Source: an uncultured Prevotella sp.
GTDB taxonomy: Bacteria > Bacteroidota > Bacteroidia > Bacteroidales > Bacteroidaceae
Length of the DNA stretch: 64,000 nt
Direction of reading: 5' to 3'
Assembly: GCA_944321295.1 (NCBI GenBank)
Contig: CALUKU010000006.1
Location: 1-64,000, forward strand
The notes under the pieces were generated by a model. That model saw only the letters and a list, made by a program, of their open reading frames with translations, ran no database searches and was not told where the DNA came from. Shown one piece after another: positions 52,815 through 62,028 of this stretch. The position numbers and the translations under genes were made by a program. Every line of letters begins with the position of its first letter. The stretch's first letter is position 1.

Positions 52815-53408
52815 ATGACCGACAACGACCTCTTAGCCTTGTCCGAGCGGACACGTAACCGTGCGGTGGACGTTATCAGACGCACCGATGTCATCGGGAT
52901 ATGGCGCCGGGCCGGAGCCGAAGTCAACATAGTAGGCTCGCTGGCGATGGACCTGATGATGACGCATCGTGACATCGACCTGCACGTTTACTCGTCGCCG
53001 CTGACCGTAAACGAAAGCTTTGCCGCCATGGCACGCCTCGCCGAAAACACCAGCATAGGCAAGATTGAATGTCGCAACCTGCTGCACACCGACGAGGCTT
53101 GCGTTGAATGGCATGCTGAATATTACGACCCAAGCGGCGAAACGTGGCAAATCGACATGATACATATCCTGAAAGGCTCGCGCTACGACGGCTATTTCGA
53201 ACGCATGGCGGAGCGAATAAAGGCCGCGCTGACCGATGAAACACGCCTCGCCATACTGAGGCTGAAGCATGACACGCCCGAAAGCGAGCATATTCCGGGC
53301 GTTGAATATTACATGGCAGTGCTGCGCGACGGCGTTAGAACCATGCCCGAATTCAAGCAATGGCGCAAGGAACACAGCTGCGAAGGCATAATAGAATGGC
53401 AGCCTTGA
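52815..53408 (+). CDS. nucleotidyltransferase-fold protein of unknown role
   Basis: A 197-residue protein with a minimal NTase pattern: VNIVGSLAMDLMMTHRDIDLHVY (helix-turn-helix G-S motif and DxD) around residues 38-60 and a third carboxylate in GETWQIDMIHI near 112, then a helical C-terminus. It might transfer a nucleotide to a small molecule or be a degenerate relative. It starts 21 bp after cobC, so it is likely co-transcribed with the cobalamin genes, though no role in that pathway is known to me. Confidence 0.65.
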   Translation: MTDNDLLALSERTRNRAVDVIRRTDVIGIWRRAGAEVNIVGSLAMDLMMTHRDIDLHVYSSPLTVNESFAAMARLAENTSIGKIECRNLLHTDEACVEWHAEYYDPSGETWQIDMIHILKGSRYDGYFERMAERIKAALTDETRLAILRLKHDTPESEHIPGVEYYMAVLRDGVRTMPEFKQWRKEHSCEGIIEWQP

Positions 53409-53423
53409 CGGCTGGCATACATG

Positions 53424-53483
53424 CAGAAAGCCACCTCCACACGGCGCAACGCTTTTGTATTACGCCCGTGAAGGTGGCTTTCT
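53424..53483. terminator. bidirectional terminator
   Basis: CAGAAAGCCACCTCCACACGG (from 53424) pairs with the region CGCCCGTGAAGGTGGCTTTCT (53463-53483), followed by TTTTACC on the plus strand. It lies between the converging NTase gene and korC. Arms are about 18 bp with one or two mismatches. Confidence 0.7.
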
Positions 53484-53514
53484 TTTACCTATAAATATTC
53501 CTGAACGTCAGGAT

Positions 53515-54057
53515 TTACTGCTTGGTGATTATCTCACGACCGGCCTTTATTGCCTCCATGTTCAGCGGAATAAGTCCGTGATGGCGCTCAGGCAGAGTCT
53601 TGTAGAGAGCCTTCTCAACGCCGGCGTCGCTAACAACGGGGCAAACCTTGAGCAGTCCGCCGAGCACGATCATGTTGAACACCTTTGAGTTCTTCAGCTC
53701 TGCAGCCTTGTCCATGGCGTCGATGCGGTAAACGGTAATGTCCTTACGCGTAGGAGGATTAATCACTCCATAGCTGTCGTAAATAAGTATTCCGCCCTCT
53801 TTGATTTTCGGCTCGAACTTGTCAAGTGACGGCTGGTTGAGCACGATGGCAATGTCGTACTTGCTGAGGATGGGCGACGAAATGCGCTCGTCGCTTACAA
53901 TTACGGTCACGTTGGCAGTACCGCCACGCTGTTCCGGGCCGTAAGCCGGCATCCACGTAACTTCCTTGTCTTCCATAAGTCCCGAATAAGCCAAAATCTT
54001 ACCCATCGAAAGGACGCCTTGGCCACCGAAACCGGATATTATTATCTCTGTTTTCAT
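53515..54057 (-). CDS. korC: 2-oxoacid:ferredoxin oxidoreductase, gamma subunit
   Basis: One of four subunits that oxidatively decarboxylate a 2-oxoacid to acyl-CoA with ferredoxin. About 180 residues from the ATG at 54057 (MKTEIIISGFGGQGVLSMG), the CoA-binding-type GGQG start, then WMPAYGPEQRGGTANVTVI, SDERISSPILSKYDIAIVLNQ. The start at 54123 adds residues outside the family. Last gene of korD-korA-korB-korC. Confidence 0.92.
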   Translation of the reverse strand: MKTEIIISGFGGQGVLSMGKILAYSGLMEDKEVTWMPAYGPEQRGGTANVTVIVSDERISSPILSKYDIAIVLNQPSLDKFEPKIKEGGILIYDSYGVINPPTRKDITVYRIDAMDKAAELKNSKVFNMIVLGGLLKVCPVVSDAGVEKALYKTLPERHHGLIPLNMEAIKAGREIITKQ

Positions 54058-54156
54058 AATATTATTATTTATAATTGGGAGGACCGAAAACCGCTGACCA
54101 GCAGCTTGGCTGCAATGTTCCATAAATCATCAGCTTCAGTCCTTCATTCTTAAATG

Positions 54157-54924
54157 TTATTCACCAGTTGTGTCTTTAAGGTCGCCTTTGGGATAGAACT
54201 TGAACATGTTCTCCTCCATCCACTTGTTAGCCTTGACAGGTGAAAGCTTCCAGCCGCTGTTGCAGGTGCTGACAATCTCGACAAGGCTTGAGCCCTTGCC
54301 TGCCATTGAAGCCTCGAAAGCCTTACGCAGGGCCTTCTTTGCCGAACGGATGGCAGCCACCGTTTCAACGCTCTGGCGCGTAACGTAGCATGTTCCCTCA
54401 AGAGTTGCGGCAATCTCGGTCATCTTCAAAGGATATCCGTGCAGCTTCGGGTCACGTCCGTAAGGACATGTAGACGTCTTCTGGCCGATCAGCGTAGTAG
54501 GCGCCATCTGACCGCCGGTCATACCGTAAATAGCATTGTTGATGAAGATAATGACGATATTCTCGCCACGGTTCAACGCATGGATGGTTTCGCAGGTACC
54601 GATACAAGCCAAGTCGCCGTCGCCCTGGTATGTGAACACCATGCGGTCAGGCCAGCAACGCTTGATAGCCGTAGCAACGGCGGGAGCACGTCCGTGGGCA
54701 GCTTCCTGCCAGTCGATATCGAGGTAACGGTATGCAAACACCGCACATCCTACAGGTGACACACCCACGGTCTTGTCTTCCATGCCCATTTCCGCGATGA
54801 CTTCAGCCACCAACTTATGTACAACGCCGTGTGAACAACCCGGGCAATAATGCATCTGGGTGTCGTTCATCAGTTCCGGTTTCTTGTAGACCAAGTTCTC
54901 CGGAGATATTATTTGTTCGTTCAT
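54157..54924 (-). CDS. korB: 2-oxoacid:ferredoxin oxidoreductase, beta subunit
   Basis: The thiamine-diphosphate-binding subunit, about 255 residues from the ATG at 54924. CPGCSHGVVHKLVAEVIAEM provides cysteines and SPVGCAVFAYRYLDID the next, with the ThDP motif GDGDLACIGTCETIHALNRGEN and NNAIYGMTGGQMAPTTLIGQ. Whether the substrate is 2-oxoglutarate or 2-oxoisovalerate cannot be decided from motifs. Confidence 0.92.
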   Translation of the reverse strand: MNEQIISPENLVYKKPELMNDTQMHYCPGCSHGVVHKLVAEVIAEMGMEDKTVGVSPVGCAVFAYRYLDIDWQEAAHGRAPAVATAIKRCWPDRMVFTYQGDGDLACIGTCETIHALNRGENIVIIFINNAIYGMTGGQMAPTTLIGQKTSTCPYGRDPKLHGYPLKMTEIAATLEGTCYVTRQSVETVAAIRSAKKALRKAFEASMAGKGSSLVEIVSTCNSGWKLSPVKANKWMEENMFKFYPKGDLKDTTGE

Positions 54925-55013
54925 TTTGTGACTATTTTGATTTTTCCAGTCGGCATGCATGCTGGCACGAAAGTGCTTTCACGCCAATTCATGCCCGGCT
55001 GTTGCCTTCTATA

Positions 55014-56093
55014 TTAAAACTTCTCCTTCAATGCCTTAACGATTTCATCCGGCTCGGGCACGATACCGCCCAAACGTCCGAAGTGTTCAACAGGCACCTT
55101 GCCGTTAACAGCCAAACGGATGTCCTCAACCATCTGGCCGGCATTAATCTCTACAGAGAGTACTCCCTTCTTGCCTTCAGCCATAGCGGCAACCTCCTTC
55201 GACGGGAACGGCCACAAGGTGATAGGACGGAGCAGGCCTACCTTCAAGCCTTCGTTGCGTGCCAGCTCGATAGCCTTTTCAGAAATACGTGCTGCACTAC
55301 CGAAAGCTACAATCAAATAGTCGGCGTCTTCGCAATGTTTAGTTTCATACCTAACTTCATTCTCCCTAATCGTCTGGTATTTCTCCTGCAAGTGGATGTT
55401 ACGCAATTCCATCTGTTCGGGCTGAAGCTCAAGAGAAGTTATGATGTTGGGCTGACGGTCCTTAGTGCGGCCGAAGGTTGCCCAAGGGCACTCTTTCTTG
55501 ATTTCCTCCTCGGTGCGGCGGGGCTTGTAAGGAGGCAGAACCACGCGCTCCATCATCTGTCCGATGACACCGTCGCTGAGAATCATTGCCGGAATACGGT
55601 ACTTGAAAGCAAGGTCGAAAGCCAATTCCATGAAGTCAGCCATCTCCTGTACCGAAGACGGAGCAAGCACGATTACATAGTAGTCACCGTTACCGCCGCC
55701 GCGTGTAGCCTGGAAATAGTCGCTCTGTGAGGGCTGGATTGTGCCCAGGCCGGGACCTCCGCGCTGAACGTTCACGATAACGCCGGGAAGCTCGGCACCC
55801 GCCATGTAAGAGATACCCTCCTGCATGAGCGCAACGCCGGGGCTTGAAGAAGACGTGAACACCCTCTTGCCTGCGGCGGCACCGCCGTAAACCATGTTGA
55901 TTGAAGAAACCTCGCTCTCAGCCTGCACTACGACCATACCGGTCTTTTCCCACGGCTTCAGCTCAGAGAGGGTTTCGATGATTTCACTTTGAGGCGTGAT
56001 AGGATAGCCGAAGAAGGCATCAGCGCCACAACGTATAGCGGCATGAGCTATCGCCTCGTTGCCTTTCAATAAAGTAACTTCTTGTTCTGCCAT
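55014..56093 (-). CDS. korA: 2-oxoacid:ferredoxin oxidoreductase, alpha subunit
   Basis: Pyrimidine-binding subunit, about 359 residues from the ATG at 56093 (MAEQEVTLLKGNEAIAHAA), which sits 5 nt after the korD stop. Typical segments: AFFGYPITPQSEIIETLSEL, VQAESEVSSINMVYGGAAAG, FTSSSSPGVALMQEGISYMAG, RGGPGLGTIQPSQSDYFQAT. The start at 56135 would overlap korD and is rejected. Confidence 0.93.
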   Translation of the reverse strand: MAEQEVTLLKGNEAIAHAAIRCGADAFFGYPITPQSEIIETLSELKPWEKTGMVVVQAESEVSSINMVYGGAAAGKRVFTSSSSPGVALMQEGISYMAGAELPGVIVNVQRGGPGLGTIQPSQSDYFQATRGGGNGDYYVIVLAPSSVQEMADFMELAFDLAFKYRIPAMILSDGVIGQMMERVVLPPYKPRRTEEEIKKECPWATFGRTKDRQPNIITSLELQPEQMELRNIHLQEKYQTIRENEVRYETKHCEDADYLIVAFGSAARISEKAIELARNEGLKVGLLRPITLWPFPSKEVAAMAEGKKGVLSVEINAGQMVEDIRLAVNGKVPVEHFGRLGGIVPEPDEIVKALKEKF

Positions 56094-56098
56094 AACTC

Positions 56099-56329
56099 TT
56101 AGTCCTCCATCTTTTTTTTGTAAACTGTTATACATCCGTCAGGACATACAATTGCGCACGAGGCACACCCGATGCAGTCGTCAGGATTGACCGCCTCCAC
56201 ATACGGATAGCCATGAACGTTGACTTTCTTTGCCAATGCGATGACGGTCTTGGGGCATGCCTCCACACAGAGAGAGCAGCCCTTACAACGATCGGTGTTC
56301 ACCACAATGGCTCCTTTGATTTTACCCAT
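56099..56329 (-). CDS. korD: 2-oxoacid:ferredoxin oxidoreductase, delta (ferredoxin) subunit
   Basis: A 76-residue protein with two [4Fe-4S] motifs, DRCKGCSLCVEACPKTVI and DDCIGCASCAIVCPDGCI (each CxxCxxCxxxCP). It carries electrons from the korAB active site to external ferredoxin. First gene of the kor operon on the minus strand. Confidence 0.94.
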   Translation of the reverse strand: MGKIKGAIVVNTDRCKGCSLCVEACPKTVIALAKKVNVHGYPYVEAVNPDDCIGCASCAIVCPDGCITVYKKKMED

Positions 56330-56409
56330 ATCTATTAGATTTAATTAACCCGGAAGATTTTCTTCGGCCGGGCTTCCGCCCGACCGGTAAAGCCGCCCCC
56401 GAACCGGCT

Positions 56410-56592
56410 TTACGGATTATACATGTCTTTACAATAGTAGTTAAGGATGTCGTCGAGCATTTTCTTGGCTTCGACGGCCGGACTGTCCGGGTCGAGTTCG
56501 ATGGCCTCAATGTAGTTGTTGAGGGCCTCCTGCCAATTGCCTTCCTTGCGGAACTTGTTGCCCAACCGGTAATATTCTTCTGCAGTCATCAC
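56410..56592 (-). CDS. single-TPR mini-protein
   Basis: A 60-residue protein holding one complete tetratricopeptide repeat: [20 protein letters not shown] then [20 protein letters not shown] (consensus W/G/Y/A/P positions kept). It overlaps the end of folD by 4 bp and lies 80 bp before korD, so it belongs to the folD-kor transcription unit. Probable small protein-interaction module; partner unknown. Confidence 0.75.
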   Translation of the reverse strand: MMTAEEYYRLGNKFRKEGNWQEALNNYIEAIELDPDSPAVEAKKMLDDILNYYCKDMYNP

Positions 56593-57473
56593 TTATAATA
56601 TTCTTTTTTGCCTGCCGCCAGGGTGTTCTTCATCAGCGAACAGATAGTCATCGGTCCGACGCCGCCCGGCACAGGAGTTATGAACGAGCACTTCGGAGCA
56701 ACCTCGTCGAACTTAACGTCGCCGTTAAGGCGGAATCCGCTCTTCCTTGACGGGTCGGGAACGCGCGTCGTGCCTACGTCGATGACAACGGCGCCTTCCT
56801 TCACCATGTCGGCCGTAACGAAGTCGGGCTGCCCTATGGCCGCTATTATTATGTCGGCCTCGCGGCACTCCTGCTTAAGCGTTGACGAATGGCTGTGGCA
56901 CACGGTGACGGTAGAGTCGCCGTATTGTTTCTGCATCATCAGCTGCGCCATCGGCTTGCCTACGATGTTGCTGCGGCCAAGTATGACGCACTTCTTGCCC
57001 GACGTTTCCACGCCGTAACGGCGCAGCAGGGTCAGTATGCCAAGCGGTGTCGCCGAGATGAAGCACGGAAGTCCTATCGACATCCGTCCGACGTTAATCG
57101 GATGGAAGCCGTCAACGTCCTTGCGGTAGTCTACCGCCATTATGATTTTCTGCTCGTCGATATGCTTAGGCAAAGGCAGCTGCACGATGTAGCCGTCAAC
57201 GTCGTCGTCCTCGTTGAGTTCCTTTACCTTAGCGAGAAGTTCTTCCTCGGTAACGTCGGCCTCGAAACGTATCAGCGAGCTTTTGAATCCGCACGCCTCG
57301 CAGGCTATTACCTTATTCTTAACGTAGGTTTCACTGCCGCCGTCGTGCCCTACGAGCACTGCCGCCAAGTGAGGACGCTTGCCGCCTGCGGCGACTATGC
57401 GTTCCACCTCTTCGGCTATCTCCTCCTTAATCTTGGCCGCGGTGGCCTTGCCGTCTATCAGTTGATAATTCAT
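56589..57473 (-). CDS. folD: methylenetetrahydrofolate dehydrogenase / cyclohydrolase
   Basis: Interconverts methylene-, methenyl- and formyl-tetrahydrofolate. 294 residues: [19 protein letters not shown] (catalytic Lys in YVxxK), [32 protein letters not shown] of the Rossmann domain and [19 protein letters not shown] at the C-terminus. It lies 48 bp after ffh on the same strand, so it is likely co-transcribed. Confidence 0.96.
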   Translation of the reverse strand: MNYQLIDGKATAAKIKEEIAEEVERIVAAGGKRPHLAAVLVGHDGGSETYVKNKVIACEACGFKSSLIRFEADVTEEELLAKVKELNEDDDVDGYIVQLPLPKHIDEQKIIMAVDYRKDVDGFHPINVGRMSIGLPCFISATPLGILTLLRRYGVETSGKKCVILGRSNIVGKPMAQLMMQKQYGDSTVTVCHSHSSTLKQECREADIIIAAIGQPDFVTADMVKEGAVVIDVGTTRVPDPSRKSGFRLNGDVKFDEVAPKCSFITPVPGGVGPMTICSLMKNTLAAGKKEYYK

Positions 57474-57521
57474 AATGTTGTTCCTTCTTAATGGCCGTAG
57501 GCCGTCAAGCCGTTGCCGGCA

Positions 57522-58865
57522 TTACATTTTCGGCATGTTCTTCATGCCCTTCATGGCTCCCATCATCTGGCTCATCTTCGAGCCGGTCACCATCTTCATC
57601 ATCTTGCGGGTCTGGTCGAACTGCTTTATCAGGCGGTTGACGTCATCGACCTTCGTGCCCGAGCCTTTGGCTATCCTAAGCCTGCGGCTCGTGTTAAGTA
57701 TCTCGGGATTGGTGCGCTCCTTGGGCGTCATGCTGAGGATTATGGCCTCAATGCCCTTAAAGGCGTTGTCGTCAATGTCGATATCCTTGATGGCCTTGCC
57801 CACGCCGGGTATCATCGACGCCAGCTCCTTGATGTTTCCCATCTTCTTGATTTGCTGTATCTGCCCGAGGAAGTCGTTGAAGTCGAACTTGTTCTTCTGT
57901 ATCTTCTTCTGCAGGCGCTTGGCCTCTTCCTCGTCAAACTGCTCCTGGGCGCGCTCCACAAGGCTGACGATGTCGCCCATGCCGAGTATTCGGTCGGCCA
58001 TGCGCGACGGATGGAACACGTCTATTGCCTCCATCTTCTCGCCCGTACCGATGAACTTTATCGGCTTCGTCACCACCGTGCGTATGCTTATCGCAGCACC
58101 GCCGCGCGTGTCGCCGTCGAGCTTCGTGAGCACCACTCCGTCAAAGTCGAGCCTGTCGTTGAACTCCTTCGCCGTGTTGACGGCGTCCTGTCCGGTCATC
58201 GAGTCTACGACGAACAGCGTTTCGTCAGGATGCACCGAGTTCTTCAGCGTTTCGATTTCGTTCATCATCTCCTCGTCCACGGCCAGGCGTCCGGCGGTGT
58301 CTATTATCACCACGTCGTTGCCCTTGGCCTTGGCCTCGCGGATGGCGTTCTGCGCAATCTCCACTACGTTCTTGTTCTCCGGCTCCGAATATACGGGTAT
58401 GTTGATTTGCCCCGCCACGACCTTAAGCTGCTCTATTGCGGCCGGACGGTAAACGTCGCAAGCCACGAGCAGCGGGTTCTTGCGCTGCTTTGCCTTCAGC
58501 ATGTTGGCCAGCTTGCCGCAGAACGTGGTCTTACCCGAGCCTTGCAGTCCCGACATAAGTATTATCGCGGGCTTGCCGTCAAGCTTAAGGCCTACGCTTT
58601 CGCCGCCCATCAGCTCCGCCAGTTCGTCGTGCACGAGCTTAACCATCATCTGTCCCGGCTTCACAGCTGTGAGGACGTTCATGCCGAGAGCTTTCTTCTT
58701 GACAGTGTCGGTAAACGTCTTGGCCACCTTATAGTTGACGTCGGCGTCGAGCAAAGCGCGCCTTACGTCCTTCAGCGTTTCGGCCACGTTAATCTCGGTT
58801 ATCTTACCTTCACCTTTAAGTATCTTGAAAGAGCGTTCAAGCCTTTCACTTAAATTGTCAAACAT
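57522..58865 (-). CDS. ffh: signal recognition particle protein
   Basis: SRP54 GTPase that targets nascent membrane proteins. About 447 residues from the ATG at 58865 ([19 protein letters not shown]); the upstream ATG at 58919 falls in the leader. GTPase motifs: [17 protein letters not shown] (G1), [25 protein letters not shown] (G3), [12 protein letters not shown] (G4), [14 protein letters not shown], and a methionine-rich M domain ending [14 protein letters not shown]. Preceded by a leader of about 150 nt with a palindrome. Confidence 0.97.
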   Translation of the reverse strand: MFDNLSERLERSFKILKGEGKITEINVAETLKDVRRALLDADVNYKVAKTFTDTVKKKALGMNVLTAVKPGQMMVKLVHDELAELMGGESVGLKLDGKPAIILMSGLQGSGKTTFCGKLANMLKAKQRKNPLLVACDVYRPAAIEQLKVVAGQINIPVYSEPENKNVVEIAQNAIREAKAKGNDVVIIDTAGRLAVDEEMMNEIETLKNSVHPDETLFVVDSMTGQDAVNTAKEFNDRLDFDGVVLTKLDGDTRGGAAISIRTVVTKPIKFIGTGEKMEAIDVFHPSRMADRILGMGDIVSLVERAQEQFDEEEAKRLQKKIQKNKFDFNDFLGQIQQIKKMGNIKELASMIPGVGKAIKDIDIDDNAFKGIEAIILSMTPKERTNPEILNTSRRLRIAKGSGTKVDDVNRLIKQFDQTRKMMKMVTGSKMSQMMGAMKGMKNMPKM

Positions 58866-58953
58866 ATAATCAATGTATCCTTTTAAAATCCAAAATGTAA
58901 GCCGAGCGTCACTAAACAAGATGTTTCATATCCTTGTCCGCTTTATTATTTTA

Positions 58954-58971
58954 GCATAACCTGCGTTATGC
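58954..58971 (-). promoter_or_regulatory. perfect 7-bp palindrome in the ffh leader
   Basis: GCATAAC (58954-58960), 4-nt spacer, GTTATGC (58965-58971), inside the predicted 5' untranslated region of ffh; a hairpin or protein-binding site. Confidence 0.45.
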
Positions 58972-59022
58972 CCGACAAAATGGAAATAATCACCTATTCC
59001 ACGCTCGCCTTTTTTATCCCTG

Positions 59023-59054
59023 CAAATATAATCAATTAATGACAAATCCACCAA
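59023..59054 (-). promoter_or_regulatory. promoter of ffh
   Basis: Minus strand TTG (59054-59052), 21-bp spacer, TATATTTG (59030-59023); leader of about 150 nt to the ATG at 58865. Confidence 0.55.
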
Positions 59055-59211
59055 CAAAACACTTTGTATTTAAAATATTTTAAAACACTTTTCGGCAAAA
59101 GTGCTCAAGCTTTGTGAAAGTGTGCAGATTTAAGTCCGCGACGCCGCCCCGGGGCGGGCCATTACGGGGCAGCAAACAAGCGCAGGCGCGCCCTCGGCAG
59201 CATGCCGTTCT

Positions 59212-59299
59212 GCAAAAGGCCGCCTCTCACGCCGTAAAAGGTAAGCTTTCGCCGCCCGAAAGGCCACCTTTCACAACGCAAAAGGCCGCCTTTTAGAGA
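59212..59299. repeat. 22-bp periodic palindromic array (4 units)
   Basis: Units at 59212, 59234, 59256 and 59278: GCAAAAGGCCGCCTCTCACG, GTAAAAGGTAAGCTTTCGCC, CCGAAAGGCCACCTTTCACA and GCAAAAGGCCGCCTTTTAGA (first 20 nt of each). Confidence 0.85.
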
Positions 59300-59389
59300 A
59301 CAGAAGGTAAATATCTGATTTTCAAAGGATTACAAGCCACGGCGAAAATCGGTTGAAGGCACGCCTGTACCGCTCGTCATAATATGTTT

Positions 59390-59420
59390 TTGTGGTATTA
59401 AAATAAAATACGTATATTTG
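59390..59420 (+). promoter_or_regulatory. promoter of the HMA-AraC regulator
   Basis: TTG (59390-59392), 20-bp spacer, TATATTTG (59413-59420), 32 bp before the ATG at 59452. Confidence 0.7.
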
Positions 59421-59451
59421 CATAAGATAAGTCTTTAAGCAACAAACGACG

Positions 59452-60015
59452 ATGACAACCCTGTACATCAAGAACATGGTGTGCGACCGATGCAAGGCCG
59501 CCGTGGCAAAAGTCCTGGCCGACTTGGGCCTGACGCCGCACGCCATAGAGCTGGGAACGGCCGAAGTTGAAGGGACTCTTGACGACGCAAAACTCGGCCT
59601 GCTGCGAGCAGCCTTGGTCCGGCAGGGCTTCGAACTGCTTGAAGACAGGCAACGGCAGACCGTTGAACGGATTAAAAGCGAGATAATAAAGCTCGTACAT
59701 TACAACGACGGCGCGCCTGCGGTGAACCTCTCCACCTTCCTTTCACGCAAGCTTAACGTCGACTACAGCTCGCTGAGCAAGCTGTTCTCCGAGAACACTG
59801 GCATTACGATAGAGCGCTACTTCATCCTGCAACGCGTCGAAAGGGTGAAGGAACTGCTGTTCTACGGCGAGATGTCGCTCGGCGAAATAGCCTCAAGGAT
59901 GAACTATTCGAGCACGGCATACCTCAGCTCGCAGTTCAAGAGCGTCACGGGAATGACGCCTACGCAATTCAAGGCCATGCGCAAAAAGGAGCTGAAACAG
60001 CTCGACAAGATTTGA
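59452..60015 (+). CDS. HMA-like/AraC fusion transcriptional regulator
   Basis: 187 residues combining an N-terminal heavy-metal-associated-like domain (MTTLYIKNMVCDRCKAAVAK, metal-binding CxxC at C11 and C14) of about 70 residues with a C-terminal AraC helix-turn-helix domain (LSKLFSENTGITIERYFILQ, LGEIASRMNYSSTAYLSSQF, GMTPTQFKAMRKKE). Immediately upstream of a copper-type P-ATPase on the same strand, it probably senses Cu or another soft metal through the CDRC motif and controls export. Metal and regulatory sign are inferred. Confidence 0.85.
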   Translation: MTTLYIKNMVCDRCKAAVAKVLADLGLTPHAIELGTAEVEGTLDDAKLGLLRAALVRQGFELLEDRQRQTVERIKSEIIKLVHYNDGAPAVNLSTFLSRKLNVDYSSLSKLFSENTGITIERYFILQRVERVKELLFYGEMSLGEIASRMNYSSTAYLSSQFKSVTGMTPTQFKAMRKKELKQLDKI

Positions 60016-60087
60016 CGGAGCCGCTACGAACCACGAATTTATAAATCTTTTCCATAATTCCGTAACACTCGTAACGGCGTTTTTATG

Positions 60088-60095
60088 TACTTTTG
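60088..60095 (+). promoter_or_regulatory. -7 box for the P-type ATPase gene
   Basis: TACTTTTG 25 bp before the ATG at 60121; no -33 TTG at the expected place, which would fit an activator-dependent promoter. The sequence CGTAAC-n4-GTAACG (60061-60076) just upstream is a candidate operator. Confidence 0.45.
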
Positions 60096-60120
60096 CAAAA
60101 GAGCAACCAACTTTAAGGAT

Positions 60121-62028
60121 ATGGAAAAGAAAACGATAGCTGTATTAGGAATGGCGTGCGCCGGGTGCGCCGCCAACGTAGAGCGCAGGCTCAACCAGCT
60201 CGACGGCATACGCTCGGCCAGCGTCAACTTCGCCGCCCGCACGGCCTTGGTTGAGTATGACCCGAAGGTGATAACGCCCAAGACGATGAAGGACGAAATC
60301 ATCAAGGCGGGCTACGACCTCGTCATCGACGAGGACGAATCGGTGGAGGCCATCGAACGTACGGCCTACCGGCGGCTGGTGAAAAAGGTGGTGGTGTCGT
60401 GGGTTCTGGCGCTGCTCACCATGGGAATATCAATGGAATGGGTCAACATCGGCAGCGCCGACACGGCCAACCAGACTATGCTCATCCTGGCCCTGCTCAA
60501 CCTTGTTTACTGCGGAAGCCAGTTTTACGCCAGCACATGGAAGCAGCTGCGGCACGGCACGGCCAACATGGACACGCTGGTGGCCATGAGCACGGCCATA
60601 TCGTTCGTCTTCAGCGTGTTCAACACGTTCTGGGGCGACAGTTTCTGGGGTTCGCGCGGCATTGAGAACAACACTTATTTCGACGCATCGGTAATGATTA
60701 TAACGTTCGTACTGACGGGACGCATGCTCGAAGAGCGCGCCAAGAAGGGCACGGCCTCGGCCATACGCGCCCTCATGGGGCTGGCTCCGAAGACGGCGCA
60801 CCTGGTCAGCGGCGCTGAAATCAGCGACGTGCCGATAGCTGCTCTTGAGAAGGGCGACACCATAGAGATACGCCAAGGCGAGAAAGTACCCGTAGACGGC
60901 ATTGTGACGGCCGACGAGGCTTACATCGACGAGAGCATGATTACGGGCGAGCCGACGCCCGTGCTGAAGAAGACCGGCGACAGCGTGTTTGCCGGCACTA
61001 TAGTAAAGCAGGGGCGGCTGCGCTTCTGCGCCCGTCAGGTGGGAGCAGAAACAATGCTCTCGCAGATAATAAAGATGGTGCAGGAGGCCCAGGGCAGCAA
61101 GGCGCCCGTGCAGCGCACGGTAGACAAGATTGCGCTGGTGTTCGTTCCGGCCGTGCTCTGCCTCTCGGTGCTCACATTTATATTATGGTATGCCATAGGC
61201 GGAAGCGCACAGCTGCCCCATGCCATACTGTCGGCCATGTCGGTGCTCGTGATCGCCTGCCCGTGCGCCCTCGGCCTGGCTACGCCCACCGCACTTATGG
61301 TGGGCATAGGCAAGGCGGCGCGCAAGAACATTCTTATCAAAGACGCAGCGGCGCTCGAGGACATACGCAAGGTTGACGCCTTGGTGATTGACAAGACGGG
61401 AACGCTGACCATACCCAACAAGAATGTCGACTTCACCAAGGCCGACAGACTGTCGCTCGAAGAGCGCGAAACGCTGAAACCCAACGCCCGCGAGGCCATG
61501 GAGGCCCTGCAGCGCGAGGGCGTGGAAGTGTACATGATGAGCGGCGACAAGGACGAGGCGGCGCGCTACTGGGCCGAAAAGGCCGGCATTAAGCACTACC
61601 GCAGCAAGGTGTTGCCGCAAGACAAGGAGGACATGGTAAGGAAACTGCAGGCCGAGGGCCGCCACGTGGCTATGGTTGGCGACGGAATTAACGACACGCA
61701 GGCGCTGGCCGCGGCCGACGTGAGCATTGCCATGGGCAAGGGTACTGACATTGCGATGGACGTGGCGCAAGTGACGCTGATGGGAACCGACCTGCGCCGC
61801 ATACCCGACGCCATAAGACTGTCGCGCCAGACGGTGGGCATGATAAGGCAAAACCTCTTCTGGGCGTTCATCTACAACGTGATATGCATACCCCTTGCGG
61901 CAGGAGTGCCCTACCTGTTCGGAGCCGAATGGCAGATAACTCCCATGTGGGCGAGCGCCATGATGGCGTTCTCGAGCATAAGCGTGGTGATGAACAGCCT
62001 GAGGCTTAATTTAATTCATAATGCATAA
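60121..62028 (+). CDS. copA: heavy-metal (copper-type) P1B-ATPase with a strongly reduced N-domain
   Basis: Exports a heavy metal cation across the inner membrane. 635 residues from ATG 60121 (the start at 60085 lies in the promoter). In order: one HMA domain with GMACAGCAANV (CxxC), membrane helices, the actuator motif ITGEPTPV (TGE), the transmembrane metal site VIACPCALGLATPT (CPC, Cu+/Ag+ type), the phosphorylation loop VIDKTGTLT, and the hinge VGDGINDTQAL. Between DKTGTLT and MMSGDKDEAA there are only about 42 residues instead of roughly 130-150, and no SEHPL (HP) motif, so the nucleotide-binding domain is nearly absent while the frame is intact. It follows the HMA-AraC regulator. Confidence 0.9.
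   Translation: MEKKTIAVLGMACAGCAANVERRLNQLDGIRSASVNFAARTALVEYDPKVITPKTMKDEIIKAGYDLVIDEDESVEAIERTAYRRLVKKVVVSWVLALLTMGISMEWVNIGSADTANQTMLILALLNLVYCGSQFYASTWKQLRHGTANMDTLVAMSTAISFVFSVFNTFWGDSFWGSRGIENNTYFDASVMIITFVLTGRMLEERAKKGTASAIRALMGLAPKTAHLVSGAEISDVPIAALEKGDTIEIRQGEKVPVDGIVTADEAYIDESMITGEPTPVLKKTGDSVFAGTIVKQGRLRFCARQVGAETMLSQIIKMVQEAQGSKAPVQRTVDKIALVFVPAVLCLSVLTFILWYAIGGSAQLPHAILSAMSVLVIACPCALGLATPTALMVGIGKAARKNILIKDAAALEDIRKVDALVIDKTGTLTIPNKNVDFTKADRLSLEERETLKPNAREAMEALQREGVEVYMMSGDKDEAARYWAEKAGIKHYRSKVLPQDKEDMVRKLQAEGRHVAMVGDGINDTQALAAADVSIAMGKGTDIAMDVAQVTLMGTDLRRIPDAIRLSRQTVGMIRQNLFWAFIYNVICIPLAAGVPYLFGAEWQITPMWASAMMAFSSISVVMNSLRLNLIHNA

Larger units (their letters stand above)
58866..59451. 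other. divergent spacer between ffh and the HMA-AraC gene
   Basis: Holds the ffh leader and promoter, a 22-bp periodic array (59212-59299) and the promoter of the regulator at 59452. The GC-rich stretch 59130-59210 shows no clear gene. Confidence 0.6.
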
